Of a stretch of DNA of 64,000 nucleotides, positions 23,370 through 36,000 are shown piece by piece (positions within the stretch are counted from its first letter, which is position 1; each line of letters starts with the position of its first letter). The position numbers and the translations under genes were made by a program. The notes below the pieces were generated by a model, which was not told the origin of the DNA, made no database searches, and saw only the letters and a list, made by a program, of their open reading frames with translations. Source of the stretch: Siphonodentalium dalli (Eukaryota; Mollusca; Scaphopoda; Gadilida; Siphonodentaliidae). The stretch is taken from the NCBI GenBank assembly GCA_032622095.1, contig CP136066.1, positions 192,500,816 through 192,564,815 on the forward strand, written 5' to 3'.

Positions 23370-24360
23370 TTTCCCAGAAGAATGTCAATTGCAAAACATT
23401 CGTGCAGTGGTTAAGACAGTCGCGCTTGTGTTTTATAATAATAGACAACCTGATATTTCGAGCCTTCGCACAACTGACACCTACATTGAATATTAAAATG
23501 AGGCGCTGCGTGATTCGTAAAGAAAAAATGAAAAAAAAGTTGGATTTATCAACAGATTTCTCCTTTATAGAAATTGTTTACTGACGATCTGTTGATTTGT
23601 ATGAGTAAATAAATTATTAGCCGACAGGAAATCCCTGAGCGCTAGATGTTGAGTTGATCGTTTGACCGATTTTTAATTATAGTAAGCCATGCGGGGGTGA
23701 AGTTAGAGGAAGATATCGTCCATTGTATTTTGAGCCGGATCAATCCGAACATTTACGGTCTTCGGAGACAATATTCGGTGGTTAAAAATGTATCAAATGC
23801 TATGTATATGAATGGTTCTGATTGGAGTTTGTGGTATTGATTGAAAGATGAATTCTTCGCCGACACATCCGTGGCTATATCGTTAGCATTACTGGTGTGA
23901 ATGGCCTAAATTTGTCCAATTGCCGAGGGATGGTAAAAAGGTGAATTTCCACAGTTCCCCTTGTCCTTATTATCCTACCATTAACGTGAAGCAGGCGCGT
24001 ATATAGAAGCGGCGTATATGGGCAACGCAAAATGGAGCGGGCAGCGGAGCGCGTTACAGGCCCCTGTGGATCTCAACAGGAATCAAGGAGCTAAATGTGT
24101 TCTAGAGTCGGGGAACGAGTACACCGTGGAATGCTAAAGGTGAAGGTAACTGAAGAATGACCTTCACCTGATACATGCGACACGTTATTAAAGGATGACA
24201 TCGCGTTTATTTGATTTGTACATCATATCTAAATAATTTAAACTGGTGAATGAATGGGGGAATGGTTTTTGTGAGCGGGAAATTTATTTAACTAGCTGCT
24301 GTAGTTCTGGATTTTCCAGATCAAATTTGGCTGTGGGATAGCCCTGTCGTACACTTGGGG
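23370..24360. other. No gene seen
   Basis: No recognisable coding or repeat structure. Confidence 0.35.
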
Positions 24361-24364
24361 GTTT

Positions 24365-25177
24365 ATTTTAAAAAGTAAACACATGACCTATGATTGTTCT
24401 ACCATTTTCGTGATCAACTGGTGTCAATCTAGCCGGGTAAACATCACTGATATTGCCTGCAGGCTTCAATTCAGTGAATTTGGCAGAAACGTTAACACTG
24501 TCGCCTATGGGAAACCATTTAGTTCCGTGATTCCAACAAGGAGTCTCCAGATTCTCCATGCATGAAGAGAGGGGATCACTGTGGGTCGAGAATAGACGGA
24601 CAACTGTGTGTCATCGGAGACTGAATCTGATGTTATCCATTCACCAGAGTAATGATCACGCACAGCTGTTTTGGCGATACTTTTCCAACGAGGTTTAGTC
24701 GAGAAAATTGCTCAAGTACGATTCGAGATTGTACAATTGAATGATGTCAGTGATGTCAGCAGTAAAGCATGTTACTGTGAGATTGAACAGTTTTAGTTGA
24801 TATATTTTGTACAGGAATATTCTGAGAGGGGTGTCATGTGTCCCAGGTAAATGAATGAGGTCTCCCAGAAATAAAGGTTTCCGAACATGTAGCTGATGTT
24901 TTACAAGAAGAAGTCCAAGAAGTCCGTTGTATAGGTTTGTGCTTGCTCTGCGAGAAAGATTTTGCATGTGTTTCGAGCAGGTTCGGAATGAGTTTTCGAT
25001 AGTATACATTGCTTCGTTGCTCGGTGTGTTGAGAAGTTCTGCACCATATAAAGCTTTTGGTAGTACGATGCTCTGAAGAAGATTTGACATCGTAAGTGGG
25101 TTGCATAGCTTGAGACTTTTCCGACCGGCTATATATTGAGAAGTATGTTTTGCGCTATGGAATTTCACTATAGTCAA
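24365..25177 (-). pseudogene. Decayed fragment of the 33-36 kb LINE type (post-RT region)
   Basis: The frame 25177-24695 (VLPKALYGAELLNTPS ... ENSFRTCSKHMQNLSRRA ... RKPLFLGDLIHLPGT) aligns by eye with the region after the reverse transcriptase core of the LINE at 33006-36527 (VLPRALFGSELLFNLS ... EKAHRCCVKNIQGLPTRA). After a stop at 24695 similarity continues in another frame (WKSIAKTAVRDHYSGEW, LSVYSRPTVIPSLHAW, matching LIRDNVDTVHLMKWEYD, LSILKLIHPRLETSLLW). The 24368-24559 frame with a nearby AATAAA therefore looks like a shadow, not a host exon. Confidence 0.7.
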
Positions 25178-25179
25178 CC

Positions 25180-25895
25180 GGCTTTTGACTCATGGCAATG
25201 TCAGGCCTGCAACGCGCGTTAGTTTTCAAACTAGCTGGCGACTTTTGATAGGCGTGAATTTTGATAGGCGTAACACATGTTTTAAAATAAACATAGGAAG
25301 GCAGTGTAATTCATCGATATTGATGACAAAAGTAGTTCAAATTCAACTTAATGCATATTTTGTTGTGTTTATCTTTGGTTAATTTCATGACATGGTCAGT
25401 TTGAACCATGTATCCAGCCAAATATTAGCCATAGGACCGTATAGAACCGACAAAATGGAACCGATTCGATCAGATGAGAACCCAAACAAATATCAAAATT
25501 AGCGGTTTTCATTGTTGTTAAGACTCGCACAATGAATTTTTCGTTATTATTACGCTCATTTTGGGCCACCGATTGTGAGAGAAATGGACAAATAATCGAA
25601 TTATCAGCGAGATGGCACAAAACACGCGAAATTGTATAATTTAGATCATAAGGAACCGTCACAAATCAGTCAAGAACCATAACAAACCGATACTTCACGA
25701 CGTCACACATATTACCAATTCAATTCAATTTAATTACTCTTCATAATGTTGAATATTACAGAGTATGTGGATAATTACAATATAATAATACATATATAGT
25801 ATATAGTGTGCGATGCATGAGGATTTCTGAGTGATTATTCTGTGCAACATAATACACAGTATATAGTGAAATTATTTAATTCAACAACCCATGGT
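25180..25895. other. No gene seen
   Basis: AT-rich, some direct repetition of ATATAGTATATAGTG near 25795-25870. No coding feature supported. Confidence 0.35.
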
Positions 25896-25901
25896 GGTGT
25901 T

Positions 25902-26286
25902 CTAATGTGTTCGGTTATAGAATGTTGTGTTCTCTTCTCCTCCTTTCCCGAATTGAATAGTTTTCGGTAGAAGTATAGGGCTTTGTATATCTCGTATAGT
26001 CTGTAGTGCGGGGCATTTTAAAATTACATGGAATTCATCACCGAGTTCAAAATTACATAAAGTACACTTTCTGTCTGAGTAATCAGAACCTACAGAAGGA
26101 TCTACCAAGTAATTATTTCTGCTCCTGAACCGTAACATGGCAGTTACTAAGTTATTTTATATACTCGATGTATATGTCTCACGACCGAAATTTATCTTAA
26201 CAATTGGATAGAGTGCATATTTATTTGATATGGATACGATGCCTCTCCATTCTTGAATAAACACATATTCTAGTCGTTCTCTAATA
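25902..26286 (-). pseudogene. LINE C-terminal fragment with zinc knuckle, part 2 (split by a MITE)
   Basis: Minus-strand frames read RERLEYVFIQEWRGIVSIS, then YPIVKINFGRETYTSS, then MLRFRSRNNYLVDP and a zinc knuckle CX2CX8HX4C (CTLCNFELGDEFHVILKCP). This is the C-terminal end of a non-LTR retrotransposon different from the 33-36 kb one. Its upstream part resumes at 26757-26870 beyond an inserted foldback element, with about 70 bp present on both sides. Confidence 0.65.
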
Positions 26287-26757
26287 TATGTGACCCGCCA
26301 TATCAAATCCATTCGTAATTCGTAAGTCGGGATTTTTTTACACTGTGCCAATGCATTATCTTATATATGCGAGTCGACCATAGGTCGCCTCGCATATATA
26401 AGAGAATGCATTGGTCTAACAATTTTTTATAATTTTTTTTAAAATATATTTTTTTTTTAATTTTAGGACATAAAATAAAAAACATCCATTACCCTGCAGG
26501 GAGCCCCACACATATATAGAAGCATATAGAAGAGTGTCATCTGCTCATGTTTGTCTGGGGCTCTGCATGGGTGAAATTATAAAATTGTTAAAGAATACAA
26601 GAAAAAATTATTAAAATTGTAAAAAATTGTTAGGCCAATGCATTCTCTTATATATGCGAGGCGGCCTATGGTCGACTCGCATATATAAGAGAATGCATTG
26701 GCACAGGGTAAAAAAAATCCCAACTTACGACTGGATTTGATATGGCGGGTCACATTT
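26287..26757. mobile_element. Two-hairpin foldback element, copy 1 (outer repeat TGTGACCCGCC type)
   Basis: Outer inverted repeats are TGTGACCCGCCATATCAAAT, GTCGGGATTTTTTTA and their inverse. Inside each end is a 69-bp hairpin: left about 26347-26415, right about 26644-26702. The hairpin arm GCCAATGCATTCTCTTATAT joins GCGAG, a T/C mismatch, CGACC, an ATA loop and the mirror half; the right hairpin is the reverse complement of the left. The middle holds AT-rich linker and a GC-richer block (CCCTGCAGGGAGCCCCACA ... TGTCTGGGGCTCTGCATGG). The copy at 60457-60905 has the same full layout. About 70 bp of LINE sequence are duplicated on the two flanks. Confidence 0.85.
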
Positions 26758-26870
26758 ATTTGATATGGATATGATGCCTCTTCATTCTTGAATAAACACA
26801 TCTTCTAGTCGTTCTCTAACATTTGTGGTGAATCGTTTCAAAGAGTTCAGTGACTGATCATTTCAGATGT
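26757..26870 (-). pseudogene. LINE C-terminal fragment, part 1 (upstream side of the MITE)
   Basis: Reads TLKRFTTNVRERLEDVFIQE, a stop, then RGIISIS, the same protein segment that starts the part at 26286. The overlap between the two parts is the duplicated flank. Confidence 0.55.
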
Positions 26871-27306
26871 ATCCCATACCAAGTTTGTTAAAATTGTCTT
26901 CTATGTTTTTATCCATGGGTTGTTGCATTTATTATTTAAATATTGAATATAGAACATAATACAACATTAAAGGCATTCGGTGGCATTCCATAGTTAATAT
27001 TCTTCCCCGATATGAGAGGGCGCGAAGTGCCAGTTTAAGGGTAATGGGGAACATGCCAGTTTTGCCATATACAAATGCTGAAGGCGTTAAAGTTTTGAGC
27101 CCCAAAAGAAATTTTTCAGAAATCAGAGCTCAAGTTTCTCAAAACACCTCAGATTATCATGTGACCAGACACACATACAGTCAGAGGAAACAGGGTTGAT
27201 ATTCCTCTTAAAATTAAATCATTTAATTTCCGACAGCTATAGGTATTTGGTTAGCTGGACCAACAACAACTCCATTTGGTTTGAATAGTAATAAAAAGTT
27301 TAAATT

Positions 27307-27721
27307 TTAAAGGTACTCAATCCGATCAGACGCTCCTAAATTACTATTTCTTTGGTTTCGGGGGTAAAACATATTTGATTCGAGTCGAGGAACCCACCCA
27401 TCAAGCTAAAAGTGATCATATATCGATTTTTGAAGTTTGTTATTTCTCGAGATGTGTAGTAATATGTGGCCCAGAAACACGTGGTCAAACGGAGGGTCTC
27501 CGACAAAATTGCGGATGAAGATGGATTTCTAAAATCATGTGGTAAAACGGTCAAATTTCGTGATACTTTAGTATAATATATACGGCCATATTTTGTTGAA
27601 CAAAATGTTGATAAATCGATTCTGATAACTAAAGCATATTTTGAAGAAATGCTGTTGTTGTTGTTGTTGTTGTTGTATCTTAATGGTATGGGGACCGTCT
27701 GATCGGATTGAGTTCCTTTAA
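27307..27721. mobile_element. Intact TTAA-flanked MITE, 415 bp
   Basis: Flanked by TTAA on both sides. Terminal inverted repeats are AGGTACTCAATCCGATCAGA and the inverse of TCTGATCGGATTGAGTTCCT. The interior includes GATTCGAGTCGAGGAACCC, GATGAAGATGGATTTC, AACAAAATGTTGATAAA and a (GTT)8 run near 27652. TTAA target duplication is typical of piggyBac-type elements. Other copies are at 7256-8465 (interrupted), 38485-38735 (no clear ends) and 63791 to the window end. Confidence 0.8.
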
Positions 27722-27779
27722 CAATAATAAATGTGTTAGATTTTGAGAAGTAATAAACTAAAAATAAAAGGATATCTTT

Positions 27780-28830
27780 TTTTTAACTCTGTCAAAATTC
27801 ACGGACCGTGACCAATTTCAAACTTGGCCTTTGTCTTCTGAAATTGGAACCACGTACCAAATGTCAAGATATACAGTTGAATTTAAAACAATCAGATAAC
27901 TAAAAGCAAAGTTAGCATACGGAAACCAAAATAATCGGCAAATTGAAAGTCGATAAAGCCGATAACTCCTGCAAAAATGGGCGGAGCGAACCAATATTCG
28001 AACGTGACCTGTATTTGGAGCTGATATAACCTCACATACCAAATTTGGTTCAGATCCAATCACACAAACTAATGTTATCATCCGGAAACCTCAAAACGAT
28101 AAAATTCTAAGCCATAACTCCGGCAAAAAAAATGGACGGACCGCACCCATAATCGAAATTGACCTGTATTTTGAGCTCATAAACTCACATACCAAATTTG
28201 GTTTCGATCCGATAACCCAAAATAAAGTTATCATCCGGAAAATTTCCAAACGGACAGATTCTAAGTCAAAAAGTGGCATAACTCCGGTTAAAATGAGCGG
28301 ATCGAACCCATATTCGACCTTGACCTGTGTTTTGAACTGATCAACTCACAACAAGTTTGGTTTCGATCCGATAGACCAAAATAAAGTTCTCATCCGAAAA
28401 CTTTCCGGACGGACAGACGGACAGATTCCAAGTCGAAAAGGGACATTACTCCCGCAAAATGGGCGTATCGCACCCATAATCGAACTTGACCTGTAGTTTG
28501 AGCTCATAAACTCATATACCAAGCTTGGTTTCGATCCGATACGCCAAAATAAAGTTATCATCCGGAAACGTTCCGAACCGATAGAATCTAATTTGAAAAG
28601 GAGCCATAACTCCTGATAACTCCGGCAAAAATGGGCGGACAGAACCGATATTCGAACTTCACCTGTGTTGTGAGCTGATAAACTCACATACCAAATTTGA
28701 AATTGGTTTCTATCCGCGATAGCCCAAAAATAAAGTTCTGTCGGAAATTTTCTGTGCGGACGTCCCGACGCCCCGACGGACTGACACCGGCTATATTAAT
28801 AGCCCCCCAAAAAAAACACTTTCAAGGGAC
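27780..28830 (-). repeat. About 165-bp period dispersed repeat, five to six units, GGACGGACAG type
   Basis: Each unit holds ATAACTCC-GCAAAAATGGGCGG, CATATTCGAACTTGACCTGT, GAGCT-ATAAACTCACATACC, AAATTTGGTTTCGATCCG, AAATAAAGTTATCATCCGG and CGGACAGATTCTAAGTC. The start of the phrase recurs near 27961, 28111, 28274, 28441 and 28604. The block ends in CCCGACGCCCCGACGGAC. Minus-strand frames here are artefacts. Confidence 0.8.
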
Positions 28831-29059
28831 AATTATATATATAACTTATTACATTATTACATTTGGTTTCTGCCAATTAATGTCACTTAATCTCCTGTAT
28901 CAGGTATTTGCGGTATTAATTCTTAATATACCTGTTGTATTATATAAATTGGATAAGCTACATAACAATTTTATATAAAAGTTGCTACTTGTAATATTTG
29001 AGATAATAATTGATACATAAGATGTACGGCAGCGTAGAACCGCCACGCAAGTTTTAGTA

Positions 29060-29210
29060 ATTATCTTTATTAATCTATACTTACTATCTTGATTAATCAA
29101 CTTTACATCTTGATTAATCAGCATACTATCTTGATTAATCAAGTTAGCTCTCTTGATTATCAATTTATTTTATTGATTAATCAACTTACTATCTTCATTA
29201 ATCAACTTTG
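29060..29210 (-). repeat. TTGATTAATCAA short tandem repeat preceded by a GGCAGCGTAGAACCGCC block
   Basis: Six imperfect copies of about 25 bp containing the palindrome TTGATTAATCAA with CTTACTATC or CTTTACATC. Upstream (29022-29045) is GTACGGCAGCGTAGAACCGCC. The same block and repeat, inverted, sit at 36603-36725 just 5' of the LINE ORF, suggesting these are the 5' end repeats of that LINE family. Confidence 0.6.
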
Positions 29211-29547
29211 TGATCCAAAAATCGCTATGGTCGTTATTATATACAAAGAGAGATATGCTATTAGTCAAGGTGCGATCGCTGCATATTGTGAAACTTGTAA
29301 ATCTAGGGTAACGTAGTGAATAATAAAGCACACTACTTTATGTTCTGGGGCATACAAGTTATTAGCAAACAAGAGATGTGTGGTCGCCCCGTGCACATAC
29401 CCTTGTTGCATACCACCTAGGATGGGCATACCCAAAGTGGAATTCACAAGACCCTGACCATCTTCGATAACATTGATCAGCGGATTTCCCGCCTATTCCA
29501 TTAAGATTGAGATCTGATGACCCATGGTTTAGACATTCATGCAGATA

Positions 29548-30655
29548 TAGATGATCTACAACGAGTCCCCAGTTTATAGCGGAATTTACAAAACAAGTAC
29601 TGTAAATTATATAGGTCTGGGTCGATCCTTCGGCGATGTCCAGACCTCATTTACTGGACAAGTTTTGTAAATTCCGCTATAAACTGGGGACGTGTTGTAG
29701 ATTATATTTATTACATGATTCAAAACCTCGACAAAACATACTTAAATCAATAAATTGGACTCGAAACTAACATCGGCTTGTATAAGGCATGCGATGACAT
29801 TTCACGTAACTATGCGTTGTTTACCCGCATATAGATATAGTCCCAGATGAATAAAGACTCTTTGACGTATTTAATAGCCTATATTTAATGTCATAACTTT
29901 TCCAACTGTTCATACATTATAATTTGTTGGGAAAATATTGGAAGCCATTGGATTTTTAGACGTAGCGTAGGGAATGTATAAACAGACGTCAAATCTGAAG
30001 TCAAAGGTCACTGGCACTATTTCCTGTTATTAAACGAACGTTTAATATAAAAATTTATAGAATGGGTTTATTGAATGGAATAAGGGTAGGATCATGTAAT
30101 AAATAGAGGATCTACAACGAGTCCCCAGTTTATAGCGGAATTTACAAAACGAGTCCAGTAAATTAGGTCTGGACCGAGCCTTTGGCGAGGTCCAGACCTA
30201 ATTTACTGGACGAGTTTTGTAATTTCCGCTATAAACTGGGGACGAGTTGTAGATTCTATTTATTACATGATCCAAAACATCGACAAAACATACTTAAATC
30301 AACAAATGGAACGAGAAACTAACATCGGCTTCTATAAGACATGCGATGACGTTTCACGTAACTATTCGTTGTTTGCCCGCGTAAAGAAATAGTCCCAGAT
30401 AAATAAAGACTATTTGGCGCTTTTAATGGCGTATATTTAATAACATAACTTTTCAAATTCTTCAGTCATGATAGTTTGTTGGATAAATATTGGAAGTCAT
30501 AGTATTTTTGAGACGTAGCGTACGGAATGTTAAAAGACGGTAAACCGGAAGTCAAAGGTCACCTGGCACTATTTCCTGTTATTAAACGAACGTTTAATAT
30601 CACAATTTATAGAATGGGTTTATTGAATGGAATAATGATAGGATCGTGTAATAAA
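29548..30655. repeat. Two-copy tandem unit of about 560 bp, each starting with a long palindrome
   Basis: Unit 1 is 29548-30110, unit 2 is 30111-30655. Each begins with a palindrome of about 150 bp whose arms include GATCTACAACGAGTCCCCAG, TTTATAGCGGAATTTACAAA and AATT-AGGTCTGG, closing around TCGATCCTTCGGCGATG or CCGAGCCTTTGGCGAGG. The rest of each unit is bordered by CTATTTATTACATGATCC and its exact inverse GGATCATGTAATAAATAG. Around unit 2 these flanks extend the palindrome to about 200 bp. No ORF. Confidence 0.85.
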
Positions 30656-30919
30656 AACAATTATCGAACATTTCTAAACAAAGAGAAATAACCAAAGAAC
30701 GAAGAATGCTAACAAAACCAATTAAAACTGCTTTCGAAGTCCTCATTTTGGTCAACATTCATGTCAAATGTCATTGAGATCTGATATACCGTGGCTCAGA
30801 TATTTGTACAGATGGACACAGGAGAATAACTCTAGAACGGATATCTGAACATCACCATTTACATTTCGTTGAAAGCCATAATGATGATGAGCTTCCACAT
30901 AAAGATCCTATAACCCATG

Positions 30920-31400
30920 GTTAACCCTCTCAGTGCCAGGTCCGAATTTTGTATCAACCCATATACCCTGTGCCAATGCATTCTCTTATATATGCGAGTC
31001 GACTACAGGTCGCCTCGCATATATAAGAGAATGCATTGGCCTAACAATTTTTCATCATTTTTTATTATTTTTTTTACAAATTTTTACAATTTTAATTATT
31101 TTTTCTTATATTCTTTAACATAATTATTTTGTAGGTTTAGTGCCAGGGAATCTTACGTTTTTCATGGGCATCGAAATTATTACTATGAATACTTTGTGAT
31201 AGTTTTGAGTTATAACATGCCCCTAAGGTTTTATTCAGTTTGTTTTTAAATTCGCTATAGCATTCTTAAGCATACCCAAAAAAAATTCAACCCATAAAAA
31301 TCTAAAAAAAAAAAAAAAAATGTGGGGTTTTTTTAGGGTTGATTTTACAGACCGTAAATTAGGGCCGATGGGATCGGCCCCTGACACTGAAAGAGTTATG
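30920..31400. mobile_element. Two-hairpin family, copy 2: left half only
   Basis: Outer end TTAACCCTCTCAGTGCCAGG at 30921, hairpin 30972-31040 (T/C mismatch retained; loop-proximal CGACT-ACA-GGTCG), then AT-rich linker. No right hairpin; a diverged inverse outer end (CCCCTGACACTGAAAGAGTTA) lies at 31379-31399. A poly-A run is at 31303-31320. Confidence 0.7.
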
Positions 31401-31674
31401 ATACTCTGGGAGACGGAGAAAAAACTAAATTTGCAGATAAACAAAGATGAATAACTCCAGAACTAAAAAAACAAAAACAAACGGACAGGACGCATGTAAT
31501 TCAGTATACTAAGCATATACTTCTGTCATGAGGGTAAAATGACCGCGGCAAAATCCCCCACCCATGCATTCTGTCCAAATTGGTTCCCATGCCGTGTGTG
31601 TGCGGGGATAGTTGTGGCTAATTGAGTCAGAATAGACATTTCACAAATGCAACATGCGATCAGTGGTCAAAAGA

Positions 31675-31765
31675 TAGCTAAGTTAAGTAATCAAGATATC
31701 TACTTTGATTAATCAATATAGCTAAGTTGATTAAATCAAGTTAGCTAAGTTGGTTAATCGATATA
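31675..31765. repeat. TTGATTAATCAA / GGTTAATCGATA short repeat
   Basis: Starts CAGTGGTCAAAAG like the array at 36605 (CAGTGGGCAAAAG) and holds about four imperfect units of TAGCTAAGTTGATTAATCAA type. Probably a fragment of the LINE 5' end. Confidence 0.5.
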
Positions 31766-31839
31766 TATATCCTTTTATTGCCTCCACTCTCGGAGAGTTA
31801 CATTTAAATAACATAGTTACAAACAATTCTAATACAAAA

Positions 31840-32350
31840 ATGACAGTGGAATGTATGCACATTTAAGGAATATGACAACACAAAATAAAGCGAGATTACG
31901 CACACAGTTACACGCACACACACTGAGTCTCAGGCACATGCAACCACCCAGCCGCGCACAGGCGTACACGTAAACACGTCCAGACAAGCCTAGGCTTAGA
32001 CGATTTTACAGTCAAACATACACGCGACAGAGACATACAGACAGACAGGCAGACAGTCACATAAGTATCTAGACAGACATACATGCTGACAGATAAACAT
32101 GCAGACAGGAAGAAACACGACTGACAGACATGCAGATGCAAGCTGACCGACACGTTCTACACATGCAAGTAAGTTTCATCAAAGATATGGGAATCTAAGA
32201 TTTGACAATAGAGTCAGACACACGCGCACCCCCTCACCTAGCATTCAGTGGCACACGAACTCACCTACCCTCACACGCACCCTCACACAACCAACTGCAC
32301 TCGCACCCTCATTTAAAGATCCACACACATGCGCACGACCTCACACAGCA
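31840..32350. repeat. Low-complexity CA-rich and GACA-rich region
   Basis: Blocks of CACACA, GACAGACAGGCAGACAG and CCCTCACACGCACC. Minus-strand frames (LSVCMSLSRVCL and similar) are low-complexity artefacts. Confidence 0.75.
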
Positions 32351-32354
32351 TCAC

Positions 32355-33000
32355 ACACAGAATAGACATCAGTGTATATATATGCAACATTATGTCAAAT
32401 GAACTCATCAAGGTGACATCAAACACAAATCCGATCAACTCACATGGAAACCGTTAGAAATTGAGCCACTATTATAGACATCAACCCCACTGTCTTTCAC
32501 GAATAATGTTTCCTTCAATTAGAATATGTAGTAGCCAAACATCCGGATTATTGGGGTTAGTTTTCCATCTGTAACTCAATGACTAAGAGTTTCATATCGG
32601 ACCGTAGATACCGTCAAAGGAACAAAAGTGTCAATTGGATAAGAAACTGTACAGTAGCGTTTATTGGACAACAAATTGAGTAAATGTGAAAATAATTTGC
32701 CCACGGAGTCCAAAGGTGGTAATTACCGCGTGTTATGTACGGAAACATCGAAAGCCGGAATTAGGTTGAGGCCGAATATTGAAAAATCTACGACCATGGG
32801 AAAACCAAAAGTGCCTGATCACGAACACGTTGCTGCACAATTATCATTTTAGATGCAATAACGAGAGGGCACCTTTGACTGTATGGACAGGCGATGCGAT
32901 ATATTGAATACAAATAATATAAAAATGCATAATAATGGTGTGAATAAGTCAAGTGATGCACGATTTGCATAAAAATATCATTAAATCGTTCATTCAGACA
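32355..33000. other. No gene seen; includes probable LINE 3' UTR at 32880-33000
   Basis: The minus-strand stretch after the LINE stop at 33006 has no clear poly-A tail or target duplication that I can fix. The rest is unremarkable. Confidence 0.35.
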
Positions 33001-33005
33001 ACGGC

Positions 33006-36000
33006 TCAAAGTCGACAAGGCATTTGAGAGCATGATTCATATAGCCTCCAAAGTTTTGCTGTATGCAACACAAATGTGCGTGTAAAATCAGAAATATCCG
33101 CTACTTCATCAGACAAATCAATTGGCATGGAACTCAGGAAGACAGCAAGTAATTCGTCCGAGTTTAGAGCCTCAAGCTTTAAATAACAAAGAATACCAAA
33201 GTGAGTTATGAAGTCATACCAGAACGTGTTACGGATACTGTTAAAGGCAGGGCAATACAAGATGACATGCCACACAGGATTGAGATACTCGGATCTACAA
33301 AGTTGACAATTCCCCCCATCTTCGTATGTGGTACGAGATAAGAGTCTTCCTACAGTTAGGAAGGAAGCTTTATCTCTAGGGTACTTTTTGCAGGCTAACC
33401 AAAGAAGGCTCGTCTCTAGGCGAGGGTGAATTAATTTTAATATCGAAAGAGCGTTGTCTGCGTGAACGTCATATTCCCATTTCATGAGGTGAACAGTGTC
33501 AACGTTATCGCGAATCAAACTCTTTCAAAGAAATTTAGTTGGAAAGTGACCGGTATTCGAGAAGTGCACGAGATGATTGAGTAGATTGTACTTTGACAAC
33601 GTTTGGTGGAAGTTCTCGATAAGATGACTCTGTTCGCCCAATAAAATGGATTCGTTAAGTCTGAGAATGAATACCCTAGCGGATGTTTTCTCAATACTGG
33701 TCCTACATAGCGTAGCAATAAATGACAGTTTGCGTCGTTCGATGACGTTGTACGGAGAAGTGATGCCACAAAGGCCCTCTGCAAGTAGGGTGCGAGCTCT
33801 TGTGGGTAAACCCTGGATATTCTTCACGCAACAACGATGAGCTTTCTCAAGCTGTAGTATATTTGACTGTGATAGGTTGAAAAGAAGTTCTGACCCAAAA
33901 AGTGCTCTGGGAAGAACGACCGATTTATAGATTTTCACACAGCTGGAAGGGGTTATACCACCAGCATATAACCCGGCATTTGATAACATGAAATATGTGG
34001 AGAGCAATTTTTTGCATATGTTTTCTATGATAGCAGTTTGTTGAGAGAACTTGTGGATTGGGATGCCCAAATGAGTTGCGTGGTCGGATTCTTGAATACG
34101 GTGGTCGCATAGAGACCAAGCGCGGATAGCACGGTTATAATCTGAGTGGGATTCATTAAATACAATGCAGACAGATTTCGTCGGATTATATTTGAACCTC
34201 CATTTTCTGCTGTAGTCGGTACAGATATCACACATAGACTGCAGACCGGGACTAGTAAGTGAAAGGAGGGCCATGTCGTCGGCCTGAGTTGGGGACGAGC
34301 AGTTCAGAGACGAGATGGACAGACCATTCCCGGAAGTTGAAAGCAGGGTTATGAGTTCATCAATATATAACATGTACATGAGCGGAGAAATTATGTCACC
34401 TTGTCTGGTGCCCTGCTTGACGTCGAACCAGTTTGAGAACACTCCGTTATATCTAACACAGCACGAAATTCCTGTTAGGACGTTTGCGAATACACGCCAA
34501 GCTTTACCTTTCAGACCCTTATTATGTAATTTGTAAAGAAGGCCATTTAACCAGACTGTATCAAAAGCTTTTTGTGTGTCAAGGAAACATGAATATAATT
34601 TGCTTGATTGCTGTTTCGTATAGGAGATACACTCTTGCAAAAGGTACGAAGTCGAGATGGAACTCACGCCCTTCTGAAAACCGTGTTGTAGCGCATTTAC
34701 ATGGCAAATTTGGGGTGTGTTCGTTTCAAGTCTGTTGAGTAGTAATCTTTCGAAGATCTTGTAAACGATAGGGAGGATTGTGATGGCTCTATAGTTATCG
34801 AATTTATGTCTGGATTTCGTACCTCCTTTAAAAAGGGGAACCATAACTCCTTTCTTGGCACTAGATGGGATCGATTCAAGTTTAATCATGTGGGTAAATA
34901 AGATTGCTAAGTTGTCGAAAAGACGCACACTCCCATATATGACATGCTCATATGAAAGTCCATCACATCCTTGTGCTTTCTTTTTACTGAGCGAAGGTAT
35001 AATTGCGGTAATTTCATCACGAGTCACATCGGAGCACAGTAATTTGTCAGTATTAGCCACATTTTGATCATTTGAAAGCTCATAGACAATGTCGTTTACG
35101 GAAATGAAGTGATCATTGTTGAAGGACTCGTCTCCAGATGGAGTGTAGATGCCCTCGAAGTAGGCTGCCCATGCATCATTTATTTGTGTTTCGGTACGCA
35201 AGATTTGAGAGTTGTGTTCAAAGTAAGTTGGTTGAGATGTGCCTAGTCTGGATTTCATAGAGTTAAACGTGCGAAAGAATCTTTCTTGGTCGATTTCAGC
35301 GCAGTGGTCGAGTTTATCATCAGATTCGGACACAAAAGCCGAGACTCTTTGGCGATGGTATTTACGGAATTCTCTTTTGGCATCCTTGTACCTCATAAAT
35401 GCAATATCAAGATTTGAATGAATTCTACCAGAATAAATCCAACGTTTACGATATTCACGCATTTCTCTATGGAGATGTTTTAGAGTTTGGTCCCAGTATG
35501 GTTTGAGATGTTTGTTGAATTTTTTACGGGGTATAGTTTGAGCGGATGCCGAATTCATTGCTATAACGAGTTCATCATAGAAACTTTCCAAGGAGCTGTT
35601 ATCGGATATTGCCATAGATGGGAGATGTGCGTCAATCGATTCTTGGTAGTTGAGAAGATGTTCATGTGAAGAATCGAGAAGCTCCCACTTGAAACGGACA
35701 GGGGTGTTTTGCATCGGTGCAGAGTGGGTAACAAACTGAAAGTTAAATGATGCAAAAAGTGGTCTATGATTCGATACGTTCAGTGCATCATCATCTAAGA
35801 CAGACACATTGATTAGTGAGTGGATGTCATATTCAGACACAAGAATGTGATCGATAATAGAGTTCCCATTTCCATTTGCGGATACAAAAGTTGGAATCGA
35901 GCTAGGAAGCCATTGTTTTGAGTTAACTGATCTGAATTTAAGTGGATGGCTATCCATAAAAAATCGGAATGCGTTATTGCGAGAGTCGGTTTTGTCGATG

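Noticed and set aside
24368-24559. Apparent last exon with stop followed by AATAAA (MENLETPCWNHGTKWF)
   Set aside because: The overlapping frame continues the LINE similarity from 25177, so this frame is a shadow within a decayed LINE.
31908-32402. ORFs on both strands rich in S, V, C or H, T
   Set aside because: CA-rich and GACA-rich low-complexity DNA.
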